This document shows positions 53,895-62,019 of a stretch of 64,000 nt of DNA, piece by piece. The notes below the pieces were generated by a model. The model was not told where the DNA came from and did not search any database. It saw only the letters and a list, made by a program, of their open reading frames with translations. A program made the position numbers and the translations under genes. Source of the DNA: Neobacillus sp. PS3-40 (lineage in GTDB: Bacteria > Bacillota > Bacilli > Bacillales > Cytobacillaceae); assembly GCF_030915485.1 (NCBI RefSeq), contig NZ_CP133266.1, positions 620,001-684,000 of the forward strand, given 5' to 3'. Every line of letters begins with the position of its first letter. Positions within the stretch are counted from its first letter, which is position 1.

Positions 53895-54920
53895 TTAAAT
53901 TGCCTCCCTTTTAACCAATCTGCTTTTTTCGATTAACTTTCTTAATTTTTCATAGGCAATGCCAGAGTCAATTGATTCTCGAGCCACTTTTACACCATCT
54001 TCGATCGATTCAGCCTTATTTGCTGTGTATATTCCTATTCCTGCATTAAGTAAGACAGTATCACGGTAAGCTCCTTTTTCGCCTTTTAAAACTTGCACCA
54101 AAATTTCAGCATTTTCTTTTGCATCCCCACCTTTAATGGAGTTGTTTTCATATTGAGGAAGCCCAATTTCTTCTGGAAATAAGGTCCTAATAGTAATTTG
54201 TCCTTTATCTAGAAACGCAAGATGATTTTCCCCTTGAAGTGAGGCTTCGTCCATATAACCTGCACCATTTATGACAGTTGCACGCTTTCTGCCAAGTGTT
54301 CGTAATACTTCTGCAAAAGGCATTAACATATCTCTGCGATAAACTCCTAATAATTGATAATCAAGATCAATTGGGTTTATAAACGGACCAATATAATTAA
54401 AAATCGTAGGTATTTTTAATTGTTTGCGAACAGTCATTACCTTTTTTAATTTTGGATGGACATGTGGTGCAAATAGGAAGGCAACACCAATTTCCAGCAA
54501 GATTTCTTCTGTTTTTTCAGTAGGTAAATTTAAAGCAATTCCTAAAAACTCCAAAACATCCGCACTTCCTGTTTTACTTGAAATACTCCTATTGCCATGT
54601 TTAGCTACAGGAATACCTGCACCTGCAATCACGAATGCAGAGGTAGTGCTAATGTTAAAACTTGATGATCCATCACCTCCTGTACCACAGTTATCCAAAA
54701 CATTCGGATACTTATTCTTAAACGGGATCGTATTTTCCATAAGGGCCCTGACAATGCCAGCAATTTCCTCGACTGTTTCCCCTTTAGATTTTAAACCCAT
54801 TAAAAAGGCTGCAATTTCACTTTCAGAAATATCCCCGTGTAATAATTCTTGAACAGCCTCTTTCATTTGATCTTCCGTAAACGATTTTTGATCAGCTAAC
54901 TGGAGTAAAAAATTCTTCAT
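53895..54920 (-). CDS. trpD: Anthranilate phosphoribosyltransferase
   Basis: 341 residues. PRPP-binding motif DNCGTGGDGSSSFNIST and KHGNRSISSKTGSADVLE, with FAPHVHPKLK further on. It joins anthranilate to PRPP. The start lies 29 bp inside trpG, showing tight coupling. Confidence 0.97.
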   Translation of the reverse strand: MKNFLLQLADQKSFTEDQMKEAVQELLHGDISESEIAAFLMGLKSKGETVEEIAGIVRALMENTIPFKNKYPNVLDNCGTGGDGSSSFNISTTSAFVIAGAGIPVAKHGNRSISSKTGSADVLEFLGIALNLPTEKTEEILLEIGVAFLFAPHVHPKLKKVMTVRKQLKIPTIFNYIGPFINPIDLDYQLLGVYRRDMLMPFAEVLRTLGRKRATVINGAGYMDEASLQGENHLAFLDKGQITIRTLFPEEIGLPQYENNSIKGGDAKENAEILVQVLKGEKGAYRDTVLLNAGIGIYTANKAESIEDGVKVARESIDSGIAYEKLRKLIEKSRLVKREAI

Positions 54921-55503
54921 TCTCCCTCTTCCCTTCTAATTGAACTAAAAAATTTTCAAGTATCTGTTTTCCTGATGGTGTCCCAATAGACTCAGGGTGG
55001 AACTGCAGACCATACACTGGAAAAACATTGTGCTTGATGGCCATTATTTCTTGGTCATCCATTGATCTTGCTGTGCATTCAAGCTCAATTGGCAAATTAT
55101 TTTTTTCTATTGCGAGAGAGTGATAGCGCATCACCTCTAACGGTGTGGATAAATTTTTGAATAATCCTTTGCAATTATGTGTAATCAATGATGTTTTTCC
55201 ATGCTTTATGATCTTTGCGGGGACTATTTCAGCGCCAAATGCATACCCAATTGCTTGATGCCCAAGGCATATTCCCAAAATCGGAATAGCTTTAAAGAAT
55301 GTTCGAATGACTTCTACACAAACCCCTGCATTTTCCGGTTTACCCGGACCAGGTGAGAGTATAATGGCTGATGGCTTCCATTTATTGATTTGTTCCATAG
55401 AAAGCTGATTATTCCTTTCCACTAGTACATCCTCACCAAGATCACCTAAAAATTGGTACAGATTATAGGTAAATGAATCAAAATTATCGATAAGCAAAAT
55501 CAT
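54892..55503 (-). CDS. trpG: Anthranilate synthase glutamine amidotransferase
   Basis: 203 residues, class I amidotransferase. Triad Cys in LGICLGHQAIG, His/Glu in GLQFHPESIGT; oxyanion motif ILSPGPGKPENAG. It feeds ammonia to TrpE and may also serve PabB, as in Bacillus. Unlike B. subtilis, where this subunit sits in the folate operon, it lies within the trp operon here, so T-box control covers it. Confidence 0.95.
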   Translation of the reverse strand: MILLIDNFDSFTYNLYQFLGDLGEDVLVERNNQLSMEQINKWKPSAIILSPGPGKPENAGVCVEVIRTFFKAIPILGICLGHQAIGYAFGAEIVPAKIIKHGKTSLITHNCKGLFKNLSTPLEVMRYHSLAIEKNNLPIELECTARSMDDQEIMAIKHNVFPVYGLQFHPESIGTPSGKQILENFLVQLEGKRENEEFFTPVS

Positions 55504-56891
55504 TGTTTTTCACCCTCCAAAAAGGATTTTAATTTATTAAGGGTTTCCTCATATTCTGATTCAGGATTTGAGTCATACACTATTCCTGCACCTGCCTGGA
55601 TATAGGCTGTTCCACTTTTTAAAATCATTGTTCGAATAGCTAGTGCAAAATCCATATTTCCACTTGCCGATAAATATCCAATTGCCCCAGAATAAAGCCC
55701 CCGTTTCACATTTTCTAAATGATTAATAATTTCCATCGCTCTTATTTTCGGAGCACCCGAAACGGTTCCAGCTGGGATACAAACAGCAAGTGCATCCAAT
55801 GCTGTTTTGTTATCCTTCAGCTCTCCACTGATTTCAGAAACCAGGTGCATAACATGGCGGAATTTTTCAATTTCCATATATTTATCTACCTTGATCGTTC
55901 CAAATTTACATACTCTGCCAAGATCATTTCTTCCAAGATCTACAAGCATGTTGTGTTCCGCTTGCTCTTTCTCATCAGTCTGTAATTCTTTTTCGAATAA
56001 TTGGTCTTCAAATTGGGTTTTTCCTCTTTTTTTCGTACCAGCAATCGGGTTTGCGATTACTTGTTTCCCTTTTGTTTTAACAAGACTTTCTGGTGAAGAC
56101 CCAATAACGGTATATTCATCAAACTCGATATAGAACATATAAGGAGTTGGATTATTAGCACGATGTTTACGATAAAGAGATAAGGGGGTTCCTGTGTAAA
56201 TTGACTTCATTCTCTGGGAAAGAACCACTTGAAAGATGTCACCAGAGACAATATACTCTTTTGCCACATTCACATTTTTTATAAATTCTTCTTTTAATGT
56301 TTCAGCCTTAAATCCAGCAAAGTCGAACAAGTCTATTTCGTGATGAAAGTATTGCATTTTCATCTCTTCCACCCTTCTAAGTACCCTTTGTTCAATAAGT
56401 TCTTCATCTGCACCATCTAAAAACGGTGTCCCAATAACGATAACCTTTTCCTCAAGATGGTCGAAAACGATTATCTCTTCATAAAACATTAAATGAGTAT
56501 CCGGCATGTGCAATTGATCATCTAAATCAGCACCGATATTTTCAAATTGGCGAATAACATCATAACCAACATAACCAACAGCTCCTGATATAAATGGGTA
56601 TGGTAATTGATCTAACTTAATGGGTGGCATCAAGGTCTTCAAGACTTCAAGAGGATTCCCTTCGATCGTGTACCTTTCTCCATTTCGTTTGACAATCTCA
56701 TTCTTTTCACCATTTGAGAGAAACTCCATTGACGGATCTACACCAATAAAAGAAAACCGTCCTGATTCATTGTATTTATGTGAACTCTCTAATAAAAACT
56801 TCTTAGGACCAGTGATTTTCTGTAAAATGGCAATTGGCGTTAACGTATCCCCTTTTAGTTCTGTTAAGAAATAACCATTCTTTGTTTTCAT
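55500..56891 (-). CDS. trpE: Anthranilate synthase component I
   Basis: 463 residues, somewhat shorter than the ~510 of B. subtilis. The N-terminal Trp-feedback motif is FLLESSH. The chorismate-binding domain has SGDIFQVVLSQRM, PYMFYIEFDEYTVIGSSPES, NPIAGTKKRGK, LVDLGRNDLGRVCK, PAGTVSGAPKIRAMEII and the final IQAGAGIVYDSNPESEYEE. First gene of trpEGDCFBA, behind two T-boxes. The start follows AAAGGAGTGTAAATGG. Confidence 0.97.
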   Translation of the reverse strand: MKTKNGYFLTELKGDTLTPIAILQKITGPKKFLLESSHKYNESGRFSFIGVDPSMEFLSNGEKNEIVKRNGERYTIEGNPLEVLKTLMPPIKLDQLPYPFISGAVGYVGYDVIRQFENIGADLDDQLHMPDTHLMFYEEIIVFDHLEEKVIVIGTPFLDGADEELIEQRVLRRVEEMKMQYFHHEIDLFDFAGFKAETLKEEFIKNVNVAKEYIVSGDIFQVVLSQRMKSIYTGTPLSLYRKHRANNPTPYMFYIEFDEYTVIGSSPESLVKTKGKQVIANPIAGTKKRGKTQFEDQLFEKELQTDEKEQAEHNMLVDLGRNDLGRVCKFGTIKVDKYMEIEKFRHVMHLVSEISGELKDNKTALDALAVCIPAGTVSGAPKIRAMEIINHLENVKRGLYSGAIGYLSASGNMDFALAIRTMILKSGTAYIQAGAGIVYDSNPESEYEETLNKLKSFLEGEKQ

Positions 56892-56944
56892 CCATTTACA
56901 CTCCTTTTTGTAATAACAAAAGTGCTAGCACCTGATTAGCTCCG

Positions 56945-57010
56945 ACATTGAAAGAACCAAAGCTACCTAGTGGAGCTAGGAGCTTGAGATTGACATCGGT
57001 TCTTTTAATT
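56945..57010 (-). other. Extra hairpin in the trp leader, between T-box 2 and trpE
   Basis: AAAGAACC and GGTTCTTT enclose AGCTCCTAGC-TCCA-CTAGGTAGCT on the transcript, a compound stem about 60 nt long. It lies after the T-box 2 terminator and before trpE, so it must be transcribed whenever the operon is on. Function unknown. Confidence 0.45.
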
Positions 57011-57019
57011 TTGAAAATA

Positions 57020-57310
57020 AAAAAAATCGCCCTCTATACGCATAACAATCTTATGCATATAGAGGGCGATTTTTTGATCGCGGTGCCACCTCCCTTCGAA
57101 ACAGGAAATTCCTGTTTGCTCTTTTCAGATACGGGACTATAAAATCCGATATCCTATCCTTTTAACGGCGGAACTCCGGGCAACCCTACTATTGTTCAAG
57201 CAGCCACTTGCAAGCCCATTCCACAAATTCATTCTTACCAGGCTTCCACCTACCCTGGCTCTCTGAAAAGAAAGAAAAAATGTGTACTCCTCTTGCGCAA
57301 CGATTTAACT
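57020..57310 (-). promoter_or_regulatory. Tryptophan T-box riboswitch 2 (proximal)
   Basis: Transcript-strand elements in order: AGAGAGCCAGGGTAGGTGGAA (stem I distal part), the specifier GAA-UGG-G with UGG at 57218-57216, the T-box AGGGAGGTGGCACCGCGAUC, and a terminator made of CGCCCTCTATATGCATAA and its complement followed by eight T. Uncharged tRNA-Trp should stabilise the antiterminator and permit trpE transcription. Confidence 0.92.
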
Positions 57311-57439
57311 ATTTTTTTATAAGGCTCTTTTCTTAAACTTTGTTGCTAGTTGAAACTAAATTAGAATGGGATTCCAATTTACCGATGAAAACCGTAGGAA
57401 GTTTTTAAGAAAAGAGCACGATACTATTGTTATTTCGGG

Positions 57440-57725
57440 TTTTTAGGCTAGGTACGAAAAACAAAAAGGGCCCCCCATCCAAAAAGGACGGAAGACCCGT
57501 GGTGCCACCTTCATTAGCTAATAAATCAGCTCACTTTACCAGTATCAAAGCTTTAGCTTAAAATACATGTCTCTTGAAACGATGAGATGTTCGCCAAGGC
57601 CTACTACTCATTTCTGAGGTTCAGTTTGGAGGCTAGAAGTCCATTCACCATTACGTCTACACTGATTCCCACCTACCATCAGCTCTCTAAAGTATGCGCA
57701 AAAGCTACTACTCTTCATCAATGCC
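57440..57725 (-). promoter_or_regulatory. Tryptophan T-box riboswitch 1 (distal)
   Basis: Transcript strand: GAAGAGTAGTAGC, AGAGAGCTGATGGTAGGTGG, specifier GAA-UGG-A with UGG at 57643-57641, T-box GAAGGTGGCACCACGGG, and a 13-bp terminator GGGTCTTCCGTCC/GGATGGGGGGCCC (several G-U pairs) followed by TTTTTGTTTTT. Together with T-box 2 it gives two successive checkpoints for tRNA-Trp charging. Confidence 0.92.
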
Positions 57726-57808
57726 TATTATTAATTTATTGTTTTAAATATTAAAACAATAATTATCAAAAGTCAATTAGTTAATTTCAATATTTTAGGA
57801 ATAGATAG

Positions 57809-58444
57809 TTAAAGTAATTTTTTTAACTTTCCTTTCCAAACCTCAGCAAGCTCGGTCACTTCCAAAATTCTCTCTATTGCTTTTTTATTCTTTTGATCAT
57901 GGAAAAGGGTTTGATTCGCAAAAAGTACAGAAACTTCTTTTGGATGCTTTTCGTAAAGCTTAATCTCAGATCCATTAAAAATGGAACCATCTTCAAGCAC
58001 TCTAAAAAAATAACCCGTTAATCCTGTTTGATATACCCTATTTAAAAATGGGTCTATATCATTAAATTTAGAAATTGTTGAACAAGGAACTCTTCCTTGT
58101 GTTACTTGGAGGACAACCTCACCTATTTTATAAATATCGCCAATACAAACGTCCTTCTCTAGCATCCCTGTTGCTGTAATATTTTCTCCAAATGCAGGTG
58201 GAATTAGTGTTATTCCAAATTCTTTTTCCCATAAAGCATAGTGCTCTATAGGGTAGAGGCAAACGGCACGATCGTCACCACCGTGAAACTCATGATTAGC
58301 GACATCATCGTCAATAAATCCGGACTTTCTCAATTCCGCTTTTGCAACAGATATTTTTCCAATTGCTGAATGTTCTTTCACGTCTTTCCACTGATATTCT
58401 TTTGGTTTTCCGATTGCTACATTTTTAATTATTCGCTTGTTCAT
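57809..58444 (-). CDS. MOSC-domain protein (YiiM-like)
   Basis: 211 residues. The MOSC core is visible: KSGFIDDDVANHEFHGGDDR, VCLYPIEHYALWEKEFG, PPAFGENITATGM, GRVPCSTISKF with the conserved cysteine, and FFRVLEDGSIFNG, followed by a C-terminal helical part. MOSC proteins bind or handle molybdenum cofactor; YiiM relatives reduce N-hydroxylated compounds. In a window with two Mo-enzymes and modAB the link is plausible but unproved. Monocistronic, divergent from the MFS gene. Confidence 0.9.
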   Translation of the reverse strand: MNKRIIKNVAIGKPKEYQWKDVKEHSAIGKISVAKAELRKSGFIDDDVANHEFHGGDDRAVCLYPIEHYALWEKEFGITLIPPAFGENITATGMLEKDVCIGDIYKIGEVVLQVTQGRVPCSTISKFNDIDPFLNRVYQTGLTGYFFRVLEDGSIFNGSEIKLYEKHPKEVSVLFANQTLFHDQKNKKAIERILEVTELAEVWKGKLKKLL

Positions 58445-58549
58445 ACTTTTTGCCCTCTTCTTCCATTAAAAGGATTAAAAACTAATAATTATTTTATATT
58501 TAAAAAGTAAATAGTAAAGGTAGACATAAATAAAGGCGGTATCAAGATC

Positions 58550-59830
58550 ATGGAAAATATTGAACAGTTATGCTCCACAAAATCGGCTGTTAAAAAACAG
58601 GACACCGCTGCTGGAAGTAACAAATCTAATGAAGTTTCCAAACAGAAGTGGGCAATTCTTTCACTGTCATCCATTCCTTTAGTCATGACTCTTGGTAATT
58701 CGATGTTAATTCCCGTTTTACCTTCAATGGAAAAAAAATTAGACATTTCTTCATTCCAAACAAGTATGATTATCACGGTATATTCAATTGTAGCTATTCT
58801 GCTAATTCCTATTGCTGGATATTTATCTGACCATATTGGGCGAAAAAAGGTAATTATCCCGAGCCTTATTATAGCAGGAATTGGCGGTCTTATTTCTGGA
58901 ATTGCTGGATGGAAAATGGATAATTCCTATTGGGTCATCTTAATTAGCCGCGCCCTTCAAGGAGTTGGTGCCGCTGGAGCATTTCCAATCGTTCTTCCAC
59001 TTGTTGGTGATATGTTTAAAAATGATGATGATGTAAGCTGTACACTGGGCCTAATAGAAACATCTAACACATTCGGAAAGGTTCTATCTCCAATTTTAGG
59101 GGCATTTTTAGCAGGATTCATTTGGTATTTGCCATTTTTATCAATACCTGTTTTTTGTTTGATCTCTTCTATTATGATGATTTTTTTAGTAAAATGTCCA
59201 AAAACAACTGAAAAACCTTTACCATTTAAGCAATTTTATACAAATGTAAAAACAATTTTTACTCAAAAAGGCCATTGGCTTTATGCCATTTTTTTTATCG
59301 GTGGAATTTTGATGTTTGTTTTATTTGGAATATTATTCTATCTTTCCGATACTTTTGAGAAAGAATATGGGATAAAAGACGTTAAAAAGGGCTTCTTTTT
59401 AGCACTTCCTCTGGGTGCACTCTGTCTTGCATCGTTTATAACTGGGAAAATTATCAAAAAAAATAAAATATTAATGAAGTGGCTGACATTGGGCGGAATT
59501 GCAGTTGCAGCTTTGGCTATTGCAGCCCTCTATTTTTCGATTAATTTATGGTTTATGGTCACAATGTTTTTGTTAACGGGAATTGGTATTGGTATTGGTC
59601 TCCCGTGTCTAGACTCCCTCATTACCGAAGGAATTGAAAAGGAAGAACGAGGAACGGTTACCTCTGTTTATAGCTCGATGAGGTTTATTGGTGTGGCCGC
59701 AGGGCCACCAGTCATTGCATTATTAATGAAACTTTCCCATACCTGGATTTTTATTTTACTTAGTGCTGTCTGCGTCATTGCAGCACTGGTGGGAATTAAG
59801 GCAATCAAACCTGGATTACAAAAGCCATAA
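58550..59830 (+). CDS. MFS drug:H+ antiporter-type transporter
   Basis: 426 residues, 12 hydrophobic segments after a ~30-residue polar N-terminus. Motif A is GYLSDHIGRKKVIIP after TM2, motif C-like ETSNTFGKVLSPILGAFLAG in TM5, and RALQGVGAAGAFPIVLPLVGD in TM4. This is the DHA1-like group of Bacillus multidrug pumps (Bmr/YwoD/BltE-like). Start ATG at 58550 after AAAGGCGGTATCAAGATC. No regulator gene is adjacent; substrate unknown. Confidence 0.87.
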   Translation: MENIEQLCSTKSAVKKQDTAAGSNKSNEVSKQKWAILSLSSIPLVMTLGNSMLIPVLPSMEKKLDISSFQTSMIITVYSIVAILLIPIAGYLSDHIGRKKVIIPSLIIAGIGGLISGIAGWKMDNSYWVILISRALQGVGAAGAFPIVLPLVGDMFKNDDDVSCTLGLIETSNTFGKVLSPILGAFLAGFIWYLPFLSIPVFCLISSIMMIFLVKCPKTTEKPLPFKQFYTNVKTIFTQKGHWLYAIFFIGGILMFVLFGILFYLSDTFEKEYGIKDVKKGFFLALPLGALCLASFITGKIIKKNKILMKWLTLGGIAVAALAIAALYFSINLWFMVTMFLLTGIGIGIGLPCLDSLITEGIEKEERGTVTSVYSSMRFIGVAAGPPVIALLMKLSHTWIFILLSAVCVIAALVGIKAIKPGLQKP

Positions 59831-60005
59831 CGTTAATAAATGAAGCATCCTATATAGGAACAACGACAAAAATGAGATCATGTCTTGGAAAATTAATTTT
59901 ATTAGTATAAAAAACGCAGAGGAAGTCTAACGGGTTGTACCTCTGAGTTGCAAACAGTTTAATATCAAAGCAATGTACAATTTATTTAGCATATAAAATC
60001 AAGAC
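59831..60005. other. Intergenic spacer before the 52-bp array
   Basis: GCAGAGG and CCTCTG can pair near 59916-59946, a possible weak terminator of the MFS gene. Nothing else is recognisable. Confidence 0.3.
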
Positions 60006-60077
60006 TATGAAGACCCAAATACAGCCTAGAAACAGGAAAAAGGGCCTTCATCAAGGATATGAAAAGTCAAGTCCATT
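60006..60077. repeat. 52-bp tandem array, left remnant (one full unit plus part)
   Basis: Unit TATGAAGACCCAAATACAGC...CTTCATCAAGGA at 60006-60057, then TATGAAAAGTCAAG, which breaks off at the IS256-type element. Phase and period (52 bp) are the same as at 61581-61910. Confidence 0.8.
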
Positions 60078-60156
60078 TAATTGTGTAAAAGTGTAAACAA
60101 TGATTTTCAACTTATAAAAAAGAATTCGTAAAGTGAGCTACATTTATTTAAAATTT

Positions 60157-60253
60157 ACATTGAGGGGCGGGCATGATAGCCTGGAGGGCAAGCCAGGTGT
60201 TGTTAGACGCCTGGCTTCCTGGCTTTCCATCATGCCCGCTGGAGGCTCAATGT
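60157..60253. other. Large nested hairpin in the IS256-type element
   Basis: Outer stem ACATTGAG/CTCAATGT (60157-60164, 60246-60253), middle stem GCGGGCATGAT/ATCATGCCCGC (60167-60177, 60229-60239) and inner stem AAGCCAGGTGT/ACGCCTGGCTT with loop TGTTAG. It is GC-rich against its surroundings and sits between the transposase stop and the left end. Confidence 0.6.
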
Positions 60254-60300
60254 CAATTTGAAATTAGGCCTTTCCACTCATTTTGGATAGAGTGTTATTA

Positions 60301-61488
60301 TTACTTTTCTTTTGTTTTCTTAAGATAAGGAACATTATTTTTATTCCAATCTTCTTCAATATCTATTAATACTGAACCAATAATCCTGATAGCCGACTGA
60401 TCATTCGTAAAGATCCGAATAACTTTTTCTCTTCTGCGAACCTCTTGGTTTAAGCGTTCAAGCATGTTCGTTGTGCGTAAGTGTTTATGATACTGGACCG
60501 GGTGGGAATGAAATTGGATAGCGTCTTCAAACCCATTTTCTAAAGTTTCAATCGCTTTTGAAAAGCCTTTCGTATCTTGATACTTCTCTACAAAACGATT
60601 TTTCAATTCCCTTACAACATCTATATCTGAGTTTTGAAAAAGGTCCTTCAGTTCTTGACGAGCTTCGGCAGTACCTTTCTTTGGCAGGGTATCCATGATG
60701 TTTCTTAAAAAATGAACACTACACCTCTGCCAAGAAGTACCTAAGAATGATTCTTTAATGGATGTGACTAAGCCGCCATGAGCATCAGAAATCACCAACT
60801 TAGGGGATTGAAGTCCTCTGGACTTTAGATACTCAAAGAAGGATGTCCAGCTATCAGTGGATTCAGTGTGATTGACTTTTAGGCCAATAATCTCTCTGTG
60901 TCCACTTTCACTTACCCCAATGGCAATATGAACACTTTTAGAAACTACTTTATTGTTCTCACGAACTTTAATGTACATGGCATCTACGTAAATATACGGG
61001 TAGTAATGCACGTTAAGTGGACGGTTTCTCCAGTCGTTAATTATTGGGTCTACTGTTTTGATGAGATTGGAAACAAGTGATTTAGATACACTTGTCCCAC
61101 ATAATTCTTCTACAATTTTAGTCACTTTACGTGTAGAAACACCATTCACAACCATTTCAATCATGGAAAGGATAAGTGCTTGGTCGCAGCGTTTGTATTT
61201 TTCAAAGATAGTTGTAGAGAATTCACCGTCCCTAGTACGAGGAACCTTTAACTTTAGAGATCCAACGCCAGTAATGAGCTCACGCTCATAAAAACCATTT
61301 CTGTAGCCTCTGCGTTCTTCTGTTCTTTCATGGGAAAGAGCATTAATATATTCGTCTCTTTCTTTCTCCATTAAGGAATTCAAAATAAGAGATAATGAAG
61401 CTTTCACAGGTGATTCTAGAGAGCTGCTTTCAATTTTCCCTTTGAGATCTTCTAAATTTATAGTAATATTGATTTGGGTCATCATCAT
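60301..61488 (-). CDS. IS256-family transposase
   Basis: 395 residues (one or two fewer if the second or third of three adjacent ATGs after GGAGG is used). DDE motifs: first Asp in YPYIYVDAMYIKV, second in LVISDAHGGLVTSIKE, Glu in TTNMLERLNQEVRRREKVIR. WQRCSVHFLRNIMD is the IS256 signature. The N-terminal helix-turn-helix part has YRNGFYERELITGVGSLKLK. Full length and probably active. Confidence 0.95.
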   Translation of the reverse strand: MMMTQINITINLEDLKGKIESSSLESPVKASLSLILNSLMEKERDEYINALSHERTEERRGYRNGFYERELITGVGSLKLKVPRTRDGEFSTTIFEKYKRCDQALILSMIEMVVNGVSTRKVTKIVEELCGTSVSKSLVSNLIKTVDPIINDWRNRPLNVHYYPYIYVDAMYIKVRENNKVVSKSVHIAIGVSESGHREIIGLKVNHTESTDSWTSFFEYLKSRGLQSPKLVISDAHGGLVTSIKESFLGTSWQRCSVHFLRNIMDTLPKKGTAEARQELKDLFQNSDIDVVRELKNRFVEKYQDTKGFSKAIETLENGFEDAIQFHSHPVQYHKHLRTTNMLERLNQEVRRREKVIRIFTNDQSAIRIIGSVLIDIEEDWNKNNVPYLKKTKEK

Positions 61489-61580
61489 GTCCTCCGTTTA
61501 TGGTTTTCTTGGTCGAAAACATTGTAACACGGGCCATGATGATGACCTATTCTTTTTACACAATTATATGGGCTTAATCA

Positions 61581-61910
61581 TATGAAAGACCAAACTCAGT
61601 CTAGAAACAAGGAAAAGGTCCTTCATCAAGACTATGAAGACCCAAACACAGCATAGAAACAGGAAATAGGGCCTTCATCAAGGCTATGAAGGACCAAACT
61701 CAGTCTAGAAACATGAAAAAGGGCCTTCATCAAGGCTATGAAGGACCAAACACAGCATAGAAACATGAAAAAGGGTCTTCATCAAGGCTATGAAGGACCA
61801 AACACAGCATAGAAACATGAAAAAGGGTCTTCATCAAGGCTATGAAGGACCAAACACAGCGTAGAAACATGAAAAAGGGTCTTCATCAAGTATATGAAGA
61901 CCCAAATTTT
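61581..61910. repeat. 52-bp tandem array, right part (six units plus a partial)
   Basis: Units begin at 61581, 61633, 61685, 61737, 61789 and 61841, exactly 52 bp apart, with a truncated one at 61893. Each contains TATGAAGGACCAAACACAGC, TAGAAACATGAAAAAGGG and CTTCATCAAGGC. The outer parts of each unit can pair (ATGAAG with CTTCAT), so each unit is a potential hairpin. Units 3-6 are most alike. It is non-coding and lacks the spacer variety of a CRISPR array. Confidence 0.9.
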
Positions 61911-61984
61911 CATGTGAATTTTCCCATAAATAAAATGATGCGGAATACAAATAAACAAGTGATTTCACCCCACAAGTAAACCCA

Positions 61985-62003
61985 GCAGGGAAAAGTCCCC
62001 TGC
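61985..62003. terminator. Hairpin downstream of fruA
   Basis: GCAGGG-AAAAGTC-CCCTGC, just beyond the fruA stop; its T-tract on the minus strand is weak. Confidence 0.45.
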
Positions 62004-62019
62004 GTTTTATAGAACATTT

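Larger units (their letters stand above)
60078..61566 (-). mobile_element. IS256-family element inserted in the 52-bp array
   Basis: Terminal inverted repeat TAATTGTGTAAAA (60078-60090) and TTTTACACAATTA (61554-61566), 13 bp perfect. It contains one transposase gene and a 3' non-coding part with a large hairpin. The 8 bp outside each end differ (AGTCCATT and TATGGGCT), so the usual target duplication is missing; deletion or recombination between array units after insertion would explain this. Confidence 0.8.

Noticed and set aside
61581-61910. CRISPR array
   Set aside because: The 52-bp units follow each other without spacers and no cas genes are present.
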